NCBI GenBank assembly: GCA_041392855.1
Contig: JAWKLD010000001.1
Span: 351,001 to 415,000 of the forward strand
Direction: 5' to 3'
Source: Flavipsychrobacter sp.
Lineage (GTDB): Bacteria; Bacteroidota; Bacteroidia; Chitinophagales; Chitinophagaceae
DNA: 64,000 nucleotides
Positions 25,236-34,742 of this stretch are shown here, piece by piece; position 1 is the first letter of the stretch, and each line of letters opens with the position of its first letter. The position numbers and the translations under genes are program-made. The notes below the pieces were generated by a model. The model was not told where the DNA came from, made no database searches, and was given only the letters and a program-made list of their open reading frames with translations.

Positions 25236-27476
25236 TTACCAATCTAAGGCTGGCATCTTTTCTTCTTCTTCCTGTTTATTTCCTGTAGTAGTTTCTATAA
25301 GCTCTTCAGCAAACACGTCAGGGTCTACCATTACTTCACAATCGTTGAAGTTTTCGGGCATTACAAATGTGGCCTCTTTGTTGATACCCGACTTAGGATC
25401 TTCTTGTAGGCTCTTCATAAAGTAAGCCCATATAGGTAATGCTGCTGCTGCTCCTTGGCCGTATTTCTCTGAGTTAAAACGTAGGTATCTATCATCACAA
25501 CCTACCCAAGCACCTGCAAGCAGTTGAGGAGTATAACCTATAAACCAACCATCAGCTTGGTTATTTGTAGTTCCTGTTTTACCTGCAATGTCTCCCTTTA
25601 CGTCATATTTATAACGCATCCTTTTCGCGGTACCAAATTCAACTACGCCTTGCATCATCTTTACCATTTTGAAGGCTGTGTTTTCATTGATTATTTCTTT
25701 CTGCACTGGTACGAAGCTTTTTAATACAGCACCGTTCTTGTCTTCTATTTTAGTGATGTATATAGGTTTCACGTTAGTACCACCAGTAGGGAACATAGTA
25801 TAAGCACGCAGCATTTCATATAAAGAAATATCGGGCACACCTAGTGCTATTGAAGGCACACGTTCTACTTTACTTTCGATACCACATAGCGCCACAAAGT
25901 CGGCAAAAGAATTAACACCTACCTGCTTAATGAGATATAGCGCAGCATTGTTCACTGATTTTGCCAAGGCTACCTTCATAGGTAAAGCTCCTTCTTTAGA
26001 GCCACCCGCATCATAATCTTTTTTGGTAGCAAAGCTTTGTGGTAGTGTAGACAACATACCACAAGGCGAAAATCCATTATCAACTGCAAGGCAATAGAGT
26101 AGAGGTTTTATCGTAGAACCAACTTGTCGTTTGGTATTTATGTTTACGTGATCGTATTGAAAATAGGTATGGTCTATACCGCCTACCCAAGCTTTTACTT
26201 CTCCAGTATAAGGATCCATAGCCATGAAGCCAGCTTGTAAGATCATCTTGGTATACTTGATAGAGTCAATAGGACTCATTGTTGTATCTACTTCGTGTTG
26301 TGCATTCCAAGAGAAGACCTCCATTTGTATCGGCTTCTTCAACTCTATCATTATTTTTTCATGAGTTAAGCCTTCCTCTTTTAGTGCTCTGTATCGACTA
26401 GAGCTTTTTATGGCATCGAGTAAATACTGCTGGTATTTATCCCATACTTTACCGTTGTTATAATTACGTTGGCTGGTAAAAAGCCCCTGTAGTTCTTTCA
26501 TGTGCTTCTCTACTGCAGCTTCTGCATGTTGCTGCATATTAACGTCTAGAGAAGTATATATTTTTAAGCCATCCTTATAGATGTTATAGTTAGTACCATC
26601 GGGCTTTTTAAGTTCCTTGCAGATATTTTTTACTTCCGCCTCAACTACTTGTCTGAAATAAGGGGCGATACCATCGTGGTAGCTGATCTTTTTATAGTTA
26701 AGTACTAGTGGTTTCTCCTTATACTTTTTAGCTTCGGCTTGCGTTAAGTAACCATACTTCGCCATTTGGTTAATTACAACATTTCTTCTTTTGAGCGAAC
26801 GCTTAGGATTGCGCTTAGGGTTAAAAGCAGTATTCGCTTTTAGCATACCTACAAGCACAGCAGCCTCGTCTACAGATAGCTCATTAGGTGGCTTGTTAAA
26901 GAAGGTAAGAGATGCGTTTCTAATACCATATACATTTCCTCCAAACGGTACTGTGTTGAGGTACAGGGTTATAATTTCATCCTTTGTAAGATTGTGTTCC
27001 AGCTTTATCGCCATTACCCATTCCTTCAGTTTGATGATAGGCATAGAAAAGACGGATTTCTTTTGCCTGCCAAAAAGGTTCTTAGCCAGCTGTTGGGTAA
27101 TAGTGCTACCTCCACCTGCTTTACCCAATAGTATTACTGCTCTTAGTACGGCTTTGCCGTCTACACCGGAGTGGTCATAAAAACGGGAGTCCTCGGTAGC
27201 AATTAGTGCGTTGTATACGTTCTGAGAAATGTCTTTATATTCAGAGGTAGAGCGATCTTGTACATAGTATCTGCCAATAAGAGAGCCATCTACAGCATAG
27301 ATATCAGATGCCAGGGCACTGCTAGGGTTCTCTAGTTCACGCATAGAAGGCATATAGCCTAATGCGCCCGAATTGATCAAAAGGATGATAAGAAAAAAGG
27401 AAACAATCGATATTATGGAACCGATCCATAATATACGTATTATTATTTTTCTTGCTCTATCAGATATAAGTGCCAC
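25236..27476 (-). CDS. Class A penicillin-binding protein 1A
   Basis: This bifunctional peptidoglycan synthase has 746 residues. A cytoplasmic tail and one membrane helix (about 12-35) precede the GT51 glycosyltransferase domain, with catalytic E95 in ATEDSRFYDH, GGSTITQQLAKNLF and the conserved RKxKE-like KLKEWVMAIKLE. The transpeptidase domain has S454-TIK457, S507-VN509 and K633-TG635, followed by GWFIGYTPQ. The short acidic tail ends in KQEEEEKMPALDW. The start is a GTG at 27476. The upstream gene on the same strand is the transglutaminase membrane protein, 74 bases away. Confidence 0.96.
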   Translation of the reverse strand: MALISDRARKIIIRILWIGSIISIVSFFLIILLINSGALGYMPSMRELENPSSALASDIYAVDGSLIGRYYVQDRSTSEYKDISQNVYNALIATEDSRFYDHSGVDGKAVLRAVILLGKAGGGSTITQQLAKNLFGRQKKSVFSMPIIKLKEWVMAIKLEHNLTKDEIITLYLNTVPFGGNVYGIRNASLTFFNKPPNELSVDEAAVLVGMLKANTAFNPKRNPKRSLKRRNVVINQMAKYGYLTQAEAKKYKEKPLVLNYKKISYHDGIAPYFRQVVEAEVKNICKELKKPDGTNYNIYKDGLKIYTSLDVNMQQHAEAAVEKHMKELQGLFTSQRNYNNGKVWDKYQQYLLDAIKSSSRYRALKEEGLTHEKIMIELKKPIQMEVFSWNAQHEVDTTMSPIDSIKYTKMILQAGFMAMDPYTGEVKAWVGGIDHTYFQYDHVNINTKRQVGSTIKPLLYCLAVDNGFSPCGMLSTLPQSFATKKDYDAGGSKEGALPMKVALAKSVNNAALYLIKQVGVNSFADFVALCGIESKVERVPSIALGVPDISLYEMLRAYTMFPTGGTNVKPIYITKIEDKNGAVLKSFVPVQKEIINENTAFKMVKMMQGVVEFGTAKRMRYKYDVKGDIAGKTGTTNNQADGWFIGYTPQLLAGAWVGCDDRYLRFNSEKYGQGAAAALPIWAYFMKSLQEDPKSGINKEATFVMPENFNDCEVMVDPDVFAEELIETTTGNKQEEEEKMPALDW

Positions 27477-27550
27477 TGGATAAAATGTTTTGACATAACA
27501 AAGCTAAAAAAATTAATAAGGTGTACCTGCTTATTATAGTTAAAGCTATT

Positions 27551-30169
27551 TTAATGGTTTGCCTCTTTTTCCACAGTATTATAGAAATAAGAAGTCATTT
27601 TGAATGGGTTTAAGAATCCTTTTAGTCTTTTACCTGCTTTAGTTTTATGACGTACTTGTTTAATGAATGGAAGTACAAATTCTTTAATTAATACTTGTTC
27701 TTTATCAGATAACTCTTGTTTAGCATACTTCTGTTTCAAGTACACATTCATAAAACTTGTAAATGAAGTGCCAAATGCAGGGTCTACTACTTGCTGAGCA
27801 TATTGCATCGGTGTTTTTTCTCCTCTGGTTATCCCTGCAATGTGTAAATAATAAGAAACTGTCTGGTAGGCCCAGTAGGCTTTTTTATCGTAAGCTTGGG
27901 CTTTTTTGTACCTCATTTTAAAATATTGATATACCAGATAAGGCAGCAAGAGGATAATAACGAATACCCCTAATACTATTCCTGCTATAGTAAGTAGTAT
28001 GGAAACTATTGATAGGTGCTTTTCAGGAGTAGAGATCTCGGTTTTGGCCTCTTCTGGTTGAGCATCTTCTCTTTTCAGGTATATCTCATCAATAGGCGTA
28101 GGAGATGGCAACCTGTTTAATAGTTGGCTACCCGTTTCATTTGGCCTTTTATTTACCTTTTTTATTGCCTCAGCATAAGATACTGCAGTTCCTGCATCGC
28201 CTTTTACGATATTATTTAGTGGTACAGCGATACTGTCTCTATATACTGCAGCTATCTTCATGTCTAGCTGTAAGAGCGTATTTGAGTCTACATCATATTC
28301 CTCGTCTTTAAATATCAGATGACGAACTTTTAGGTCAATTGTTTTTTTGATGGTGTCAATAGCTTCAACAACACCTTCTGTTGCCAACCATGCTCTTGGT
28401 GGCTGCATTGGCGGTGTGCCGTCGGGTTGAGGGCTTTCTTCTGCCTCACTGTTACCTACTGTAGTGTCAAAGTCTAGCCAGCCATACCCTGGGAAGTATA
28501 CTTGTACCCAAGCATGTGCTTGGTCAGCATAATACCAGTACCATCCCTTGTTCTTATCGCTACGGTCTTGTGTTAAGAAACCTACAGCAATACGGGAAGG
28601 TATGCCTAATGAGCGCAACATAAATAAGGTGGCCCCTGCATAGTAAGCACAATAGCCTTGTTTGTTCTCGAATAAAAAGTACTGCAGTTTAGAAGCGCTA
28701 GGTATGTCCGGTATACCAGGATTGTCGGTATAGGTGAAGGTTTGGTTGCCTTCTTCATCTTTGGCTAAGAAGTAGTCGCGTATAGCCAGCACTTGGTCTA
28801 CAGGTGTTTTAGCGCTTTGGGTAACATTTTTTGCCAGGTTAGCGATATTCTGAAACTTCTCATCGCTAGGCATATAGGTATAGTATGCCATAAAAGAGCT
28901 GTCTAAACCTTTGTAGCCTTTAGCCTTTCTTAAAACGCTGAATCGCTCTTCTTGAAATGCTTTTAGTTGCTCGTTCTCCGAATTGTAGATAAAATAAGCA
29001 CTATTAAGCGCAGAGCTATAACTTTTAGTTCTATATGCTGATTTGAATTGGTCTCTAAAGTCTTTTTCTATAGTTATAGGTTGTACAAAGAAGCCTGTAT
29101 GTGGTGCTAAATAAGTATTAGGGGAAAGCGACTTGTTATATATTTCCACTTCTACTACTTCTCTGAATTTGTCTTTCAAGCTGTTCTTTATCACAGAAGA
29201 ATCTACCTCTGTGAAGAACATAGGTAATTTAGAAGGGTCAGGTTCAAAGAGGTCGTTATTGGGTAAGAAGGTGTCTCTTTCAAATGTTTCAGTAAGTGTA
29301 TCGAACTTTGTATAATAAAATGCTGTGAGGTAAAGTGGGTTAGGTATATCTGTACCTTCGAAGAAGTTGTCGATATGTGCACAGAAAAGAAGCTCGTTAC
29401 TTCTTCCCAAACTGCTCCTTAGCTTAGAATAGTCTTTAAGGTCAAAGCTGCCATCCTCATTTTTTTGGAGCATACTATTTTCGCCTTCCTCTCCCTGTCC
29501 TCCAAATTGAGCAACGGTTTCTTCTATTTCTCCTTTCATCAAATAGGTGACACTGCCAAATACCAATAATGCCAGTAAGCTAAAAAAGCTAAGCCTGCGA
29601 ATGAGGAACCACCAAAAACGCTGTGATTTGTCTTTGTAGTTATAAATCTGCTCAGCTGTGAATATGATGTATACCGCATATAAAACTGCAGGAGCAAAAG
29701 AGTAGAGGAGCTTCTCTACAGTATCTACCTGAGCTTTTGCAATTAGTAGTATGCAACTTGTTAGTATTGTTGCCGCTACTATTATAGACCAGTATCGCAA
29801 TCTTGTAAAACCATACCCAACAAACCAGCCTGCCAGAAATAGAATGGTAAATACCCTAAACTGTACGGATATAAAAAAGGCATCGAACTCACCAATGGCC
29901 ATCGTGTCTAGTCCTTTGTAAATACTGTAAAAGACTATGGCCAATATGGCAAAGGTGATGGAAAAGCGAAAACGAAAAGAATAGACCAAGGCACTTATAC
30001 CCATACCTGCTGCAAAGTATACAGACTGCATGACTGCCTCGTTTTGCAAAACGGAGTAGTACTCATTTGCATATTGAAGCAGGAAATAGCCTACAAAAGC
30101 TGTAGGTAATATCAGGAATATGAGTTTGGCCAGTAGTTCGTTTACAGGCGTTGCACGTTGTATGCTCAT
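27551..30169 (-). CDS. Large membrane protein with periplasmic transglutaminase-like domain
   Basis: This 872-residue protein has about six membrane helices in residues 12-225, a large extracytoplasmic region, and a transglutaminase-like cysteine-protease fold with the triad C507 (GYCAYY), H552 (QAHAWV) and D566 (GWLDFD). Another membrane helix lies near 745-765, followed by a basic cytoplasmic tail. This build matches the TgpA/DUF3488-DUF4129 type of transglutaminase membrane proteins, some of which are essential for the envelope. Its neighbour PBP1A downstream is consistent with an envelope role. Substrate and reaction are not known; peptidase activity is as likely as crosslinking. Confidence 0.88.
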   Translation of the reverse strand: MSIQRATPVNELLAKLIFLILPTAFVGYFLLQYANEYYSVLQNEAVMQSVYFAAGMGISALVYSFRFRFSITFAILAIVFYSIYKGLDTMAIGEFDAFFISVQFRVFTILFLAGWFVGYGFTRLRYWSIIVAATILTSCILLIAKAQVDTVEKLLYSFAPAVLYAVYIIFTAEQIYNYKDKSQRFWWFLIRRLSFFSLLALLVFGSVTYLMKGEIEETVAQFGGQGEEGENSMLQKNEDGSFDLKDYSKLRSSLGRSNELLFCAHIDNFFEGTDIPNPLYLTAFYYTKFDTLTETFERDTFLPNNDLFEPDPSKLPMFFTEVDSSVIKNSLKDKFREVVEVEIYNKSLSPNTYLAPHTGFFVQPITIEKDFRDQFKSAYRTKSYSSALNSAYFIYNSENEQLKAFQEERFSVLRKAKGYKGLDSSFMAYYTYMPSDEKFQNIANLAKNVTQSAKTPVDQVLAIRDYFLAKDEEGNQTFTYTDNPGIPDIPSASKLQYFLFENKQGYCAYYAGATLFMLRSLGIPSRIAVGFLTQDRSDKNKGWYWYYADQAHAWVQVYFPGYGWLDFDTTVGNSEAEESPQPDGTPPMQPPRAWLATEGVVEAIDTIKKTIDLKVRHLIFKDEEYDVDSNTLLQLDMKIAAVYRDSIAVPLNNIVKGDAGTAVSYAEAIKKVNKRPNETGSQLLNRLPSPTPIDEIYLKREDAQPEEAKTEISTPEKHLSIVSILLTIAGIVLGVFVIILLLPYLVYQYFKMRYKKAQAYDKKAYWAYQTVSYYLHIAGITRGEKTPMQYAQQVVDPAFGTSFTSFMNVYLKQKYAKQELSDKEQVLIKEFVLPFIKQVRHKTKAGKRLKGFLNPFKMTSYFYNTVEKEANH

Positions 30170-30222
30170 AAATACTTGAACCCTAAATTAGGGCAAAAAA
30201 AGCTGCAATACTGTTAAAAGAA

Positions 30223-30681
30223 TTATAGCTTTTTAAGCTTGTATTTATAACGCCCGTCAGCTCTTTGTACGTTGAACTTTAGTCTGTGCGGGTTTATTGT
30301 TGCATTTTGCCCGTCGAAGTGCATGACTTGCCCTCTACCCGCAGATACATAAATATTAAGGAAGTAGGTAGTGTTGGTCGTATAGCCGTCATCATCGGTA
30401 TAGGTATTGTTTACCTGTGTTGCATGCCATTCTCCCGTATAAGTGATGCCATTTTCAGAATCTATGATCGCAGCTTCATTCTTGTCGTTAAGCTGTAGTA
30501 TCATATGTGCATATCGGTCGGTAATATTGGTAAATGTTACAAAACCATCATAGATGGTTACTTTTTCAAACCTGTACTGACCAACAATTCTATTGTGAAT
30601 ATTATCAGGTATGGCAGTTTTTTGACAGCTTGCAATCGTTAGTGCGATCAATGCTAATAAACCAAGTAGTATTTTTTTCAT
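30223..30681 (-). CDS. Lipoprotein of unknown function, 152 residues
   Basis: MKKILLGLLALIALTIASCQK is a lipoprotein signal with lipobox IASC (Cys19). The mature part alternates short hydrophobic and polar stretches (RIVGQYRFEKVTI, AHMILQLNDKNEA, YFLNIYVSAGRGQVMHF, KYKLKKL at the end), which suggests an all-beta, possibly lipocalin-like barrel. No family was recognised with confidence. It stands alone, 53 bases upstream of the transglutaminase gene and divergent from the hydroxyacyl-CoA dehydrogenase gene. Confidence 0.8.
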   Translation of the reverse strand: MKKILLGLLALIALTIASCQKTAIPDNIHNRIVGQYRFEKVTIYDGFVTFTNITDRYAHMILQLNDKNEAAIIDSENGITYTGEWHATQVNNTYTDDDGYTTNTTYFLNIYVSAGRGQVMHFDGQNATINPHRLKFNVQRADGRYKYKLKKL

Positions 30682-30813
30682 AGTAGCCCGTTTAGTATTA
30701 TAAATGCAACAAAAAGCATGCTGGTTGTCTGCAGCTAAGTTAAAGAAAATATAAAGTGCTTATTTCTATATGTTATATCGTTTGGTCGTAGCAGATAGTT
30801 ACAAGTATAAAGA

Positions 30814-30845
30814 TTGGATTATTAGCAGCATCTTGATTAAATTTG
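30814..30845 (+). promoter_or_regulatory. Candidate promoter of the 3-hydroxyacyl-CoA dehydrogenase gene
   Basis: TTG (30814-30816), 21 bases, then TAAATTTG (30838-30845), a match to the Bacteroidota -33/-7 pattern. Transcription would start near 30852, giving a leader of about 40 bases. This also argues against the longer reading frame that opens with a TTG at 30843 inside the -7 box. Confidence 0.6.
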
Positions 30846-30890
30846 CCGACTATTCAGGCTTATAAAGGCTTTAAGTTTAAATTTTTTAAA

Positions 30891-31802
30891 ATGTTAGATA
30901 AGATAAAAGTAGTTACCGTTATAGGTTCAGGGCAGATGGGAAATGGTATTTGCCATGTTTTTGCACAGAGTGGATTTAATGTCCATATGATGGATATCAA
31001 CCAGGCTGCACTTGATAAGGCAATGGTTACTATTGGTAAGAATATGGATCGCCAAGTAGCAAAAGGTAAATTGTCGGAAGAAGATAAAACAGCTGCACTA
31101 GGTCGTATTGCTACTTTTACTGATATGGCAGAGGCTGTTAAAGCTGCTGATCTTGTTGTTGAAGCTGCTACGGAAAATGTAAATCTTAAGTTGAAGATAT
31201 TTGAAGACCTGGATAAGCATAGTCCTGCTAGTGCAATATTGGCTACAAACACTTCATCTATTTCTATCACCAAAATAGCGGCTAAGACCAGCCGTCCTGA
31301 AAAGGTGATCGGCATGCACTTTATGAATCCTGTGCCAGTTATGAAGTTGGTAGAGATCATTAATGGCTATGCTACTGATAAAGAAGTGACCAATACTGTG
31401 TATGAGCTATCTAAATTCATAGGTAAGGTACCATGTGTGGTAAACGACTATCCCGGGTTTATAGCCAATCGTATTTTAATGCCAATGATCAATGAGGCTA
31501 TTCTTAGTTTGCAGGAAGGTGTTGCTGGTGTAGAAGAGATAGATACTGTTATGAAGTTGGGTATGGCGCACCCTATGGGGCCGTTACAACTAGCTGATTT
31601 TATTGGTTTGGATACTTGTCTTAGCATATTGAATGTATTGCATGATGGTTACGGTAATCCTAAATATGCACCATCTACTTTGTTGGTAAATATGGTAGAG
31701 GCTGGTAAGCTAGGTGTAAAAGCGGGAGAAGGTTTTTATACTTATACACCAGGTAGCAAAGAGTTGGTGGTGAGCGATCAGTTTAAACATAAAGGGTGGT
31801 AA
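30891..31802 (+). CDS. 3-hydroxyacyl-CoA (3-hydroxybutyryl-CoA) dehydrogenase
   Basis: This NAD-dependent enzyme oxidises 3-hydroxyacyl-CoA to 3-oxoacyl-CoA, or the reverse, in fatty-acid or butyrate metabolism. The 303-residue protein starts at the ATG at 30891 (MLDKIKVVTVIGSGQMG), 16 codons inside the longest frame. The Rossmann motif GSGQMGNG, the catalytic pair in GMHFMNPVPVMKLVEI, the NRILMPMINEA segment and the C-terminal HPMGPLQLADFIGLDTC are all typical. It is a single-gene unit: a promoter lies just upstream and a GAAA-loop terminator 18 bases downstream. Confidence 0.95.
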   Translation: MLDKIKVVTVIGSGQMGNGICHVFAQSGFNVHMMDINQAALDKAMVTIGKNMDRQVAKGKLSEEDKTAALGRIATFTDMAEAVKAADLVVEAATENVNLKLKIFEDLDKHSPASAILATNTSSISITKIAAKTSRPEKVIGMHFMNPVPVMKLVEIINGYATDKEVTNTVYELSKFIGKVPCVVNDYPGFIANRILMPMINEAILSLQEGVAGVEEIDTVMKLGMAHPMGPLQLADFIGLDTCLSILNVLHDGYGNPKYAPSTLLVNMVEAGKLGVKAGEGFYTYTPGSKELVVSDQFKHKGW

Positions 31803-31820
31803 CACTACTTTTATAAAAAG

Positions 31821-31848
31821 AAAAGCCACCTGAAAAGGTGGCTTTTTT
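31821..31848 (+). terminator. Terminator with GAAA tetraloop after the hydroxyacyl-CoA dehydrogenase gene
   Basis: AAAAGCCACCT (31821-31831) pairs perfectly with AGGTGGCTTTT (31836-31846) around a GAAA loop, followed by further T residues. A classical rho-independent terminator. Confidence 0.85.
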
Positions 31849-31881
31849 GTGTTGTATATTCGTGATTGAAATAAATATAGT

Positions 31882-32466
31882 ATGCAAGAATTGGTAATAG
31901 CCTCTAACAATAAAGGGAAGATAAAAGAGATAAAGGAAATGGTAAATGGAATAAAGCTGTTGTCTTTGGCAGATATTGGTTTTACAGATGAGATAGAAGA
32001 GCCCTTTGATACGTTTAACGAAAATGCATATACTAAAGCTAAGACGATAAGCGACTACTGCGGAAAATCTGTTTTCGCCGATGATAGTGGCATCTGTGTG
32101 AATGCATTAAATGGTGCTCCCGGTGTGCATAGTGCTATGTATGGAGGAGAGCCAAGAAGTAATGAGGCTAATAATAGAAAGCTGATAGAAGCACTGAAAG
32201 GTGTTGAAGATAGGAGTGCTTATTATAAAGCAGTTATTTGTTTGATATGGAATGGGGAGACTCATTATTTTGAAGGGTATTGCCATGGCAGAGTTTTAGA
32301 AGAGCCTATGGGCGATGGTGGGTTTGGTTACGACCCGTTGTTTGTACCCAACGGTTATGATAAAAGCTTTGGTGTGTTGCCTCCCGAAGTGAAGAATAGC
32401 ATTAGCCACAGAGGTGGGGCGGTGAATAAGATGGTGGCATTCTTGAAGACACAAATAGAAGGATAA
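31882..32466 (+). CDS. rdgB: RdgB/HAM1 family non-canonical purine NTP pyrophosphatase
   Basis: The enzyme hydrolyses ITP, dITP and XTP to the monophosphates and so keeps damaged purines out of nucleic acids. The 194-residue protein has the family N-terminus LVIASNNKGKIKEI, the active-site block FADDSGICVNALNGAPGVHSA, GDGGFGYDPLFVP and the C-terminal SHRGGAVNKM. A TATATTCG -7-like element lies at 31855-31862. Its stop overlaps the start of the Smr-domain gene (TAATG), so the two are coupled. Confidence 0.96.
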   Translation: MQELVIASNNKGKIKEIKEMVNGIKLLSLADIGFTDEIEEPFDTFNENAYTKAKTISDYCGKSVFADDSGICVNALNGAPGVHSAMYGGEPRSNEANNRKLIEALKGVEDRSAYYKAVICLIWNGETHYFEGYCHGRVLEEPMGDGGFGYDPLFVPNGYDKSFGVLPPEVKNSISHRGGAVNKMVAFLKTQIEG

Positions 32467-33461
32467 TGAAGTTTTCTATAGGTGATAAAATACTGGTAAA
32501 AGAAACAGAAGAGGAGGGGTATATCCTGTCTTTTATAGGCAAAGATATGGCTGAAGTGAAAGTTGGGAAAACAACTTTTCCTGTCTATCTGGATGATATT
32601 GATCATCCATACCTAAAGTGGTTTACAGATAAGAAAAAGAAAACGACTAAAGGAGCTTCTCTAGAACAATTGCCTGTAGAAAAACAGCAGCAAAAAAGAC
32701 CACGACTAGCAAGAGGGGTATATTTATCTTTCTTCCCTGAGTTTAAGATCGAAGAGATGGAAGATGTTGTTGATAGTTTGAAAGTGCACCTGCTCAATGA
32801 ACTTCCCTATGAAATACAATATCAATATTCCTTGAATTTTGCAGGAGCAACAGAATTTAAACACGAAGGTAAGTTACAAGCCTTCGGGCATGTGTATTTG
32901 CATGCTATTCCTTTTGATGATATGAATGATAGTCCTCGTTTTGTATGGCAGGTAGATAACCTAGAAGAACCCGACATGCAGCCTGAAGAAGGTGTATTGA
33001 AAATAAAACCTCAAAAACTATTCCTACATATACAAGACGCTTTGGCTAATAATAAGCCTTCGTTCAGTTACCTGCTTTTCGAAGATTTTAAGGCTTTTAG
33101 TAAAGAAAGGTTTCAGTTGCAAGAAAGGAAACAAGTAAAAGCTCAGATAACCACTAAGGTGCTTGCAAAAGAAGAACCAAAATACGAGTTGGATCTACAT
33201 ATAGAACAGTTATTGCCTGGTTATACAAGTCTTACCAACTCAGAAATAATTGATGTACAAATAACTGAGCTAGAAAGATATCTTAGGTTGGCGATCAATA
33301 ATCATCAAGAATATATGGTGGTTATACACGGAATAGGTAAAGGGCGGCTAAGAGAAGAAGTGCATAAAGTATTAGCTGGTATACCTGAAATATTTAGCTA
33401 TGCCAATGAGTGGCATAGTAAATACGGCTTTGGAGCAACAGAAGTAAAGTTTAAGTATTAA
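32466..33461 (+). CDS. Smr-domain protein, MutS2-like C-terminus
   Basis: This 331-residue protein has an N-terminal small beta domain (GDKILVKETEEEGYILSF, about 1-50), a K/Q-rich linker (55-80), a central beta-rich domain (85-225), and a C-terminal Smr domain (about 240-331). The Smr domain shows DLHIEQLL, the VVIHGIGKGRLREEV motif and FGATEVKF. Smr domains can be endonucleases that act on nucleic acids. Proteins of this build (DUF2027 plus Smr) are common in Bacteroidota; the role is not established. It is translationally coupled to rdgB. It converges on the SGNH/T9SS gene. Confidence 0.88.
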   Translation: MKFSIGDKILVKETEEEGYILSFIGKDMAEVKVGKTTFPVYLDDIDHPYLKWFTDKKKKTTKGASLEQLPVEKQQQKRPRLARGVYLSFFPEFKIEEMEDVVDSLKVHLLNELPYEIQYQYSLNFAGATEFKHEGKLQAFGHVYLHAIPFDDMNDSPRFVWQVDNLEEPDMQPEEGVLKIKPQKLFLHIQDALANNKPSFSYLLFEDFKAFSKERFQLQERKQVKAQITTKVLAKEEPKYELDLHIEQLLPGYTSLTNSEIIDVQITELERYLRLAINNHQEYMVVIHGIGKGRLREEVHKVLAGIPEIFSYANEWHSKYGFGATEVKFKY

Positions 33462-33482
33462 ACCTTACTTCTGTCGTAAAAT

Positions 33483-34730
33483 TTATAAGCTAGATACCTT
33501 TCCTTGTTGCAATAGTTGTCCATTTTGTGATATTCTGTAGAGATATATGCTTGGCTCTAGTTGTATCGCTTGCTCTTTTTGGTCTATCGTTCTTTCCATT
33601 ACTTTTCTGCCATCAATTGTAAAAATAGATAGTAGACTGCCAATTTGATTTGAAGTTTTTATTTGTATCAGTCCTGACCTAAGGTTGATGAATTGAAAAG
33701 CATCATTGTTATTGGCTATTGTATTTATGCCTACCGTACCCAAGTCGACGGTGTCTGTTTTACGTTCGCTGAAACAACTGTTGGACGCAGTAAGTGTAAC
33801 AGAAAACTTGGCTTTGGTTGCATACATATGTGTAGGGCTTACTTGTGTGCTAGTGTTGCCATCTCCAAATGCCCATGTGTTATTTGTTGCTTTAAGGGAA
33901 GTGTTTTGAAAGGTAACAGTATTGTTTACGCCAACTGTGTGAGTGAAGTTGGCACGAGTATAATCTCCATATTGTTGCCACTGGCTTAAGCTGTCTAGCG
34001 TAACCTTTTGTGTATAGTATTGTATTTTTTGAGCATCAGTTGCATTAAGTCCTCCATAATAAGTACTGCCGATTGGTGTTTTATGAAATATAGAAGCATA
34101 AAATACACAGGCTGTAAGGTAAGTGCCTGCTGTGCTTGGGTGAGATTCGTCTGGCTGGTATAAATCAATGCTAGAAGCACTATCTCTTAGTACCTTCCAC
34201 GTAGCGCCAACAGGTGCTACAACGGCATTGTTGTCTTTCGCCATTTCCATATAGCTTTCACGCAAACGTTGTTGCATGCCAGCATAGGTGCATATTGGCG
34301 GGTAGAATTGACAGTTGGCGGCATCCCCATTCTTTCTACCCCATGTCATGTAAAACATGGTTTCAGTGCAGGCATGGTTTTGCTTTATAAGTCCTTCCAG
34401 TGTTTTGGCATATGGGTAAACATCGCTGGCAACTTGTGTGGGAGAAAAAGAGGGTCTTTGGCTTTGCTCTTGTAATACAACTACGTCCCATTTGGCTTGT
34501 TTAATAGCATTTAGCGTAGTAGGGTCGGTGCTATGCCCTTGAAAGGTAAACCCTCCCGGTGCTATTTCTGTTACAACTAAAGTGTCTCCTAAGTTTTGTG
34601 CCAATTGTTGCAGCACTTGTGTCATGCCAGCAGTATAGCTATTACCTATGAATAGGACTTCTCTTTTAGTAGCAGTAGCAATATTAGAAAATAGGACAAT
34701 TGCTATAATCAAGGGCAAAAATGATCTCAT
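33483..34730 (-). CDS. Secreted SGNH-like hydrolase with PKD domain and T9SS sorting domain
   Basis: A signal peptide (1-20) leads into a DUF4886/SGNH-type domain: S31 in LFIGNSYTAGM as likely nucleophile and D194-ESH197 in the block that usually holds the catalytic Asp/His. This is followed by a PKD domain (about 265-330, TWAFGDGNTS) and a C-terminal type A sorting domain (about 340-415, FTIDGRKVMERTI and SIYLYRI). The protein, 415 residues, should be exported by the type IX system to the surface or medium. Substrates of such hydrolases include acetylated or esterified polysaccharides. It follows the OmpA-like gene by 12 bases on the same strand. Confidence 0.87.
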   Translation of the reverse strand: MRSFLPLIIAIVLFSNIATATKREVLFIGNSYTAGMTQVLQQLAQNLGDTLVVTEIAPGGFTFQGHSTDPTTLNAIKQAKWDVVVLQEQSQRPSFSPTQVASDVYPYAKTLEGLIKQNHACTETMFYMTWGRKNGDAANCQFYPPICTYAGMQQRLRESYMEMAKDNNAVVAPVGATWKVLRDSASSIDLYQPDESHPSTAGTYLTACVFYASIFHKTPIGSTYYGGLNATDAQKIQYYTQKVTLDSLSQWQQYGDYTRANFTHTVGVNNTVTFQNTSLKATNNTWAFGDGNTSTQVSPTHMYATKAKFSVTLTASNSCFSERKTDTVDLGTVGINTIANNNDAFQFINLRSGLIQIKTSNQIGSLLSIFTIDGRKVMERTIDQKEQAIQLEPSIYLYRISQNGQLLQQGKVSSL

Positions 34731-34742
34731 TGTATATTATGT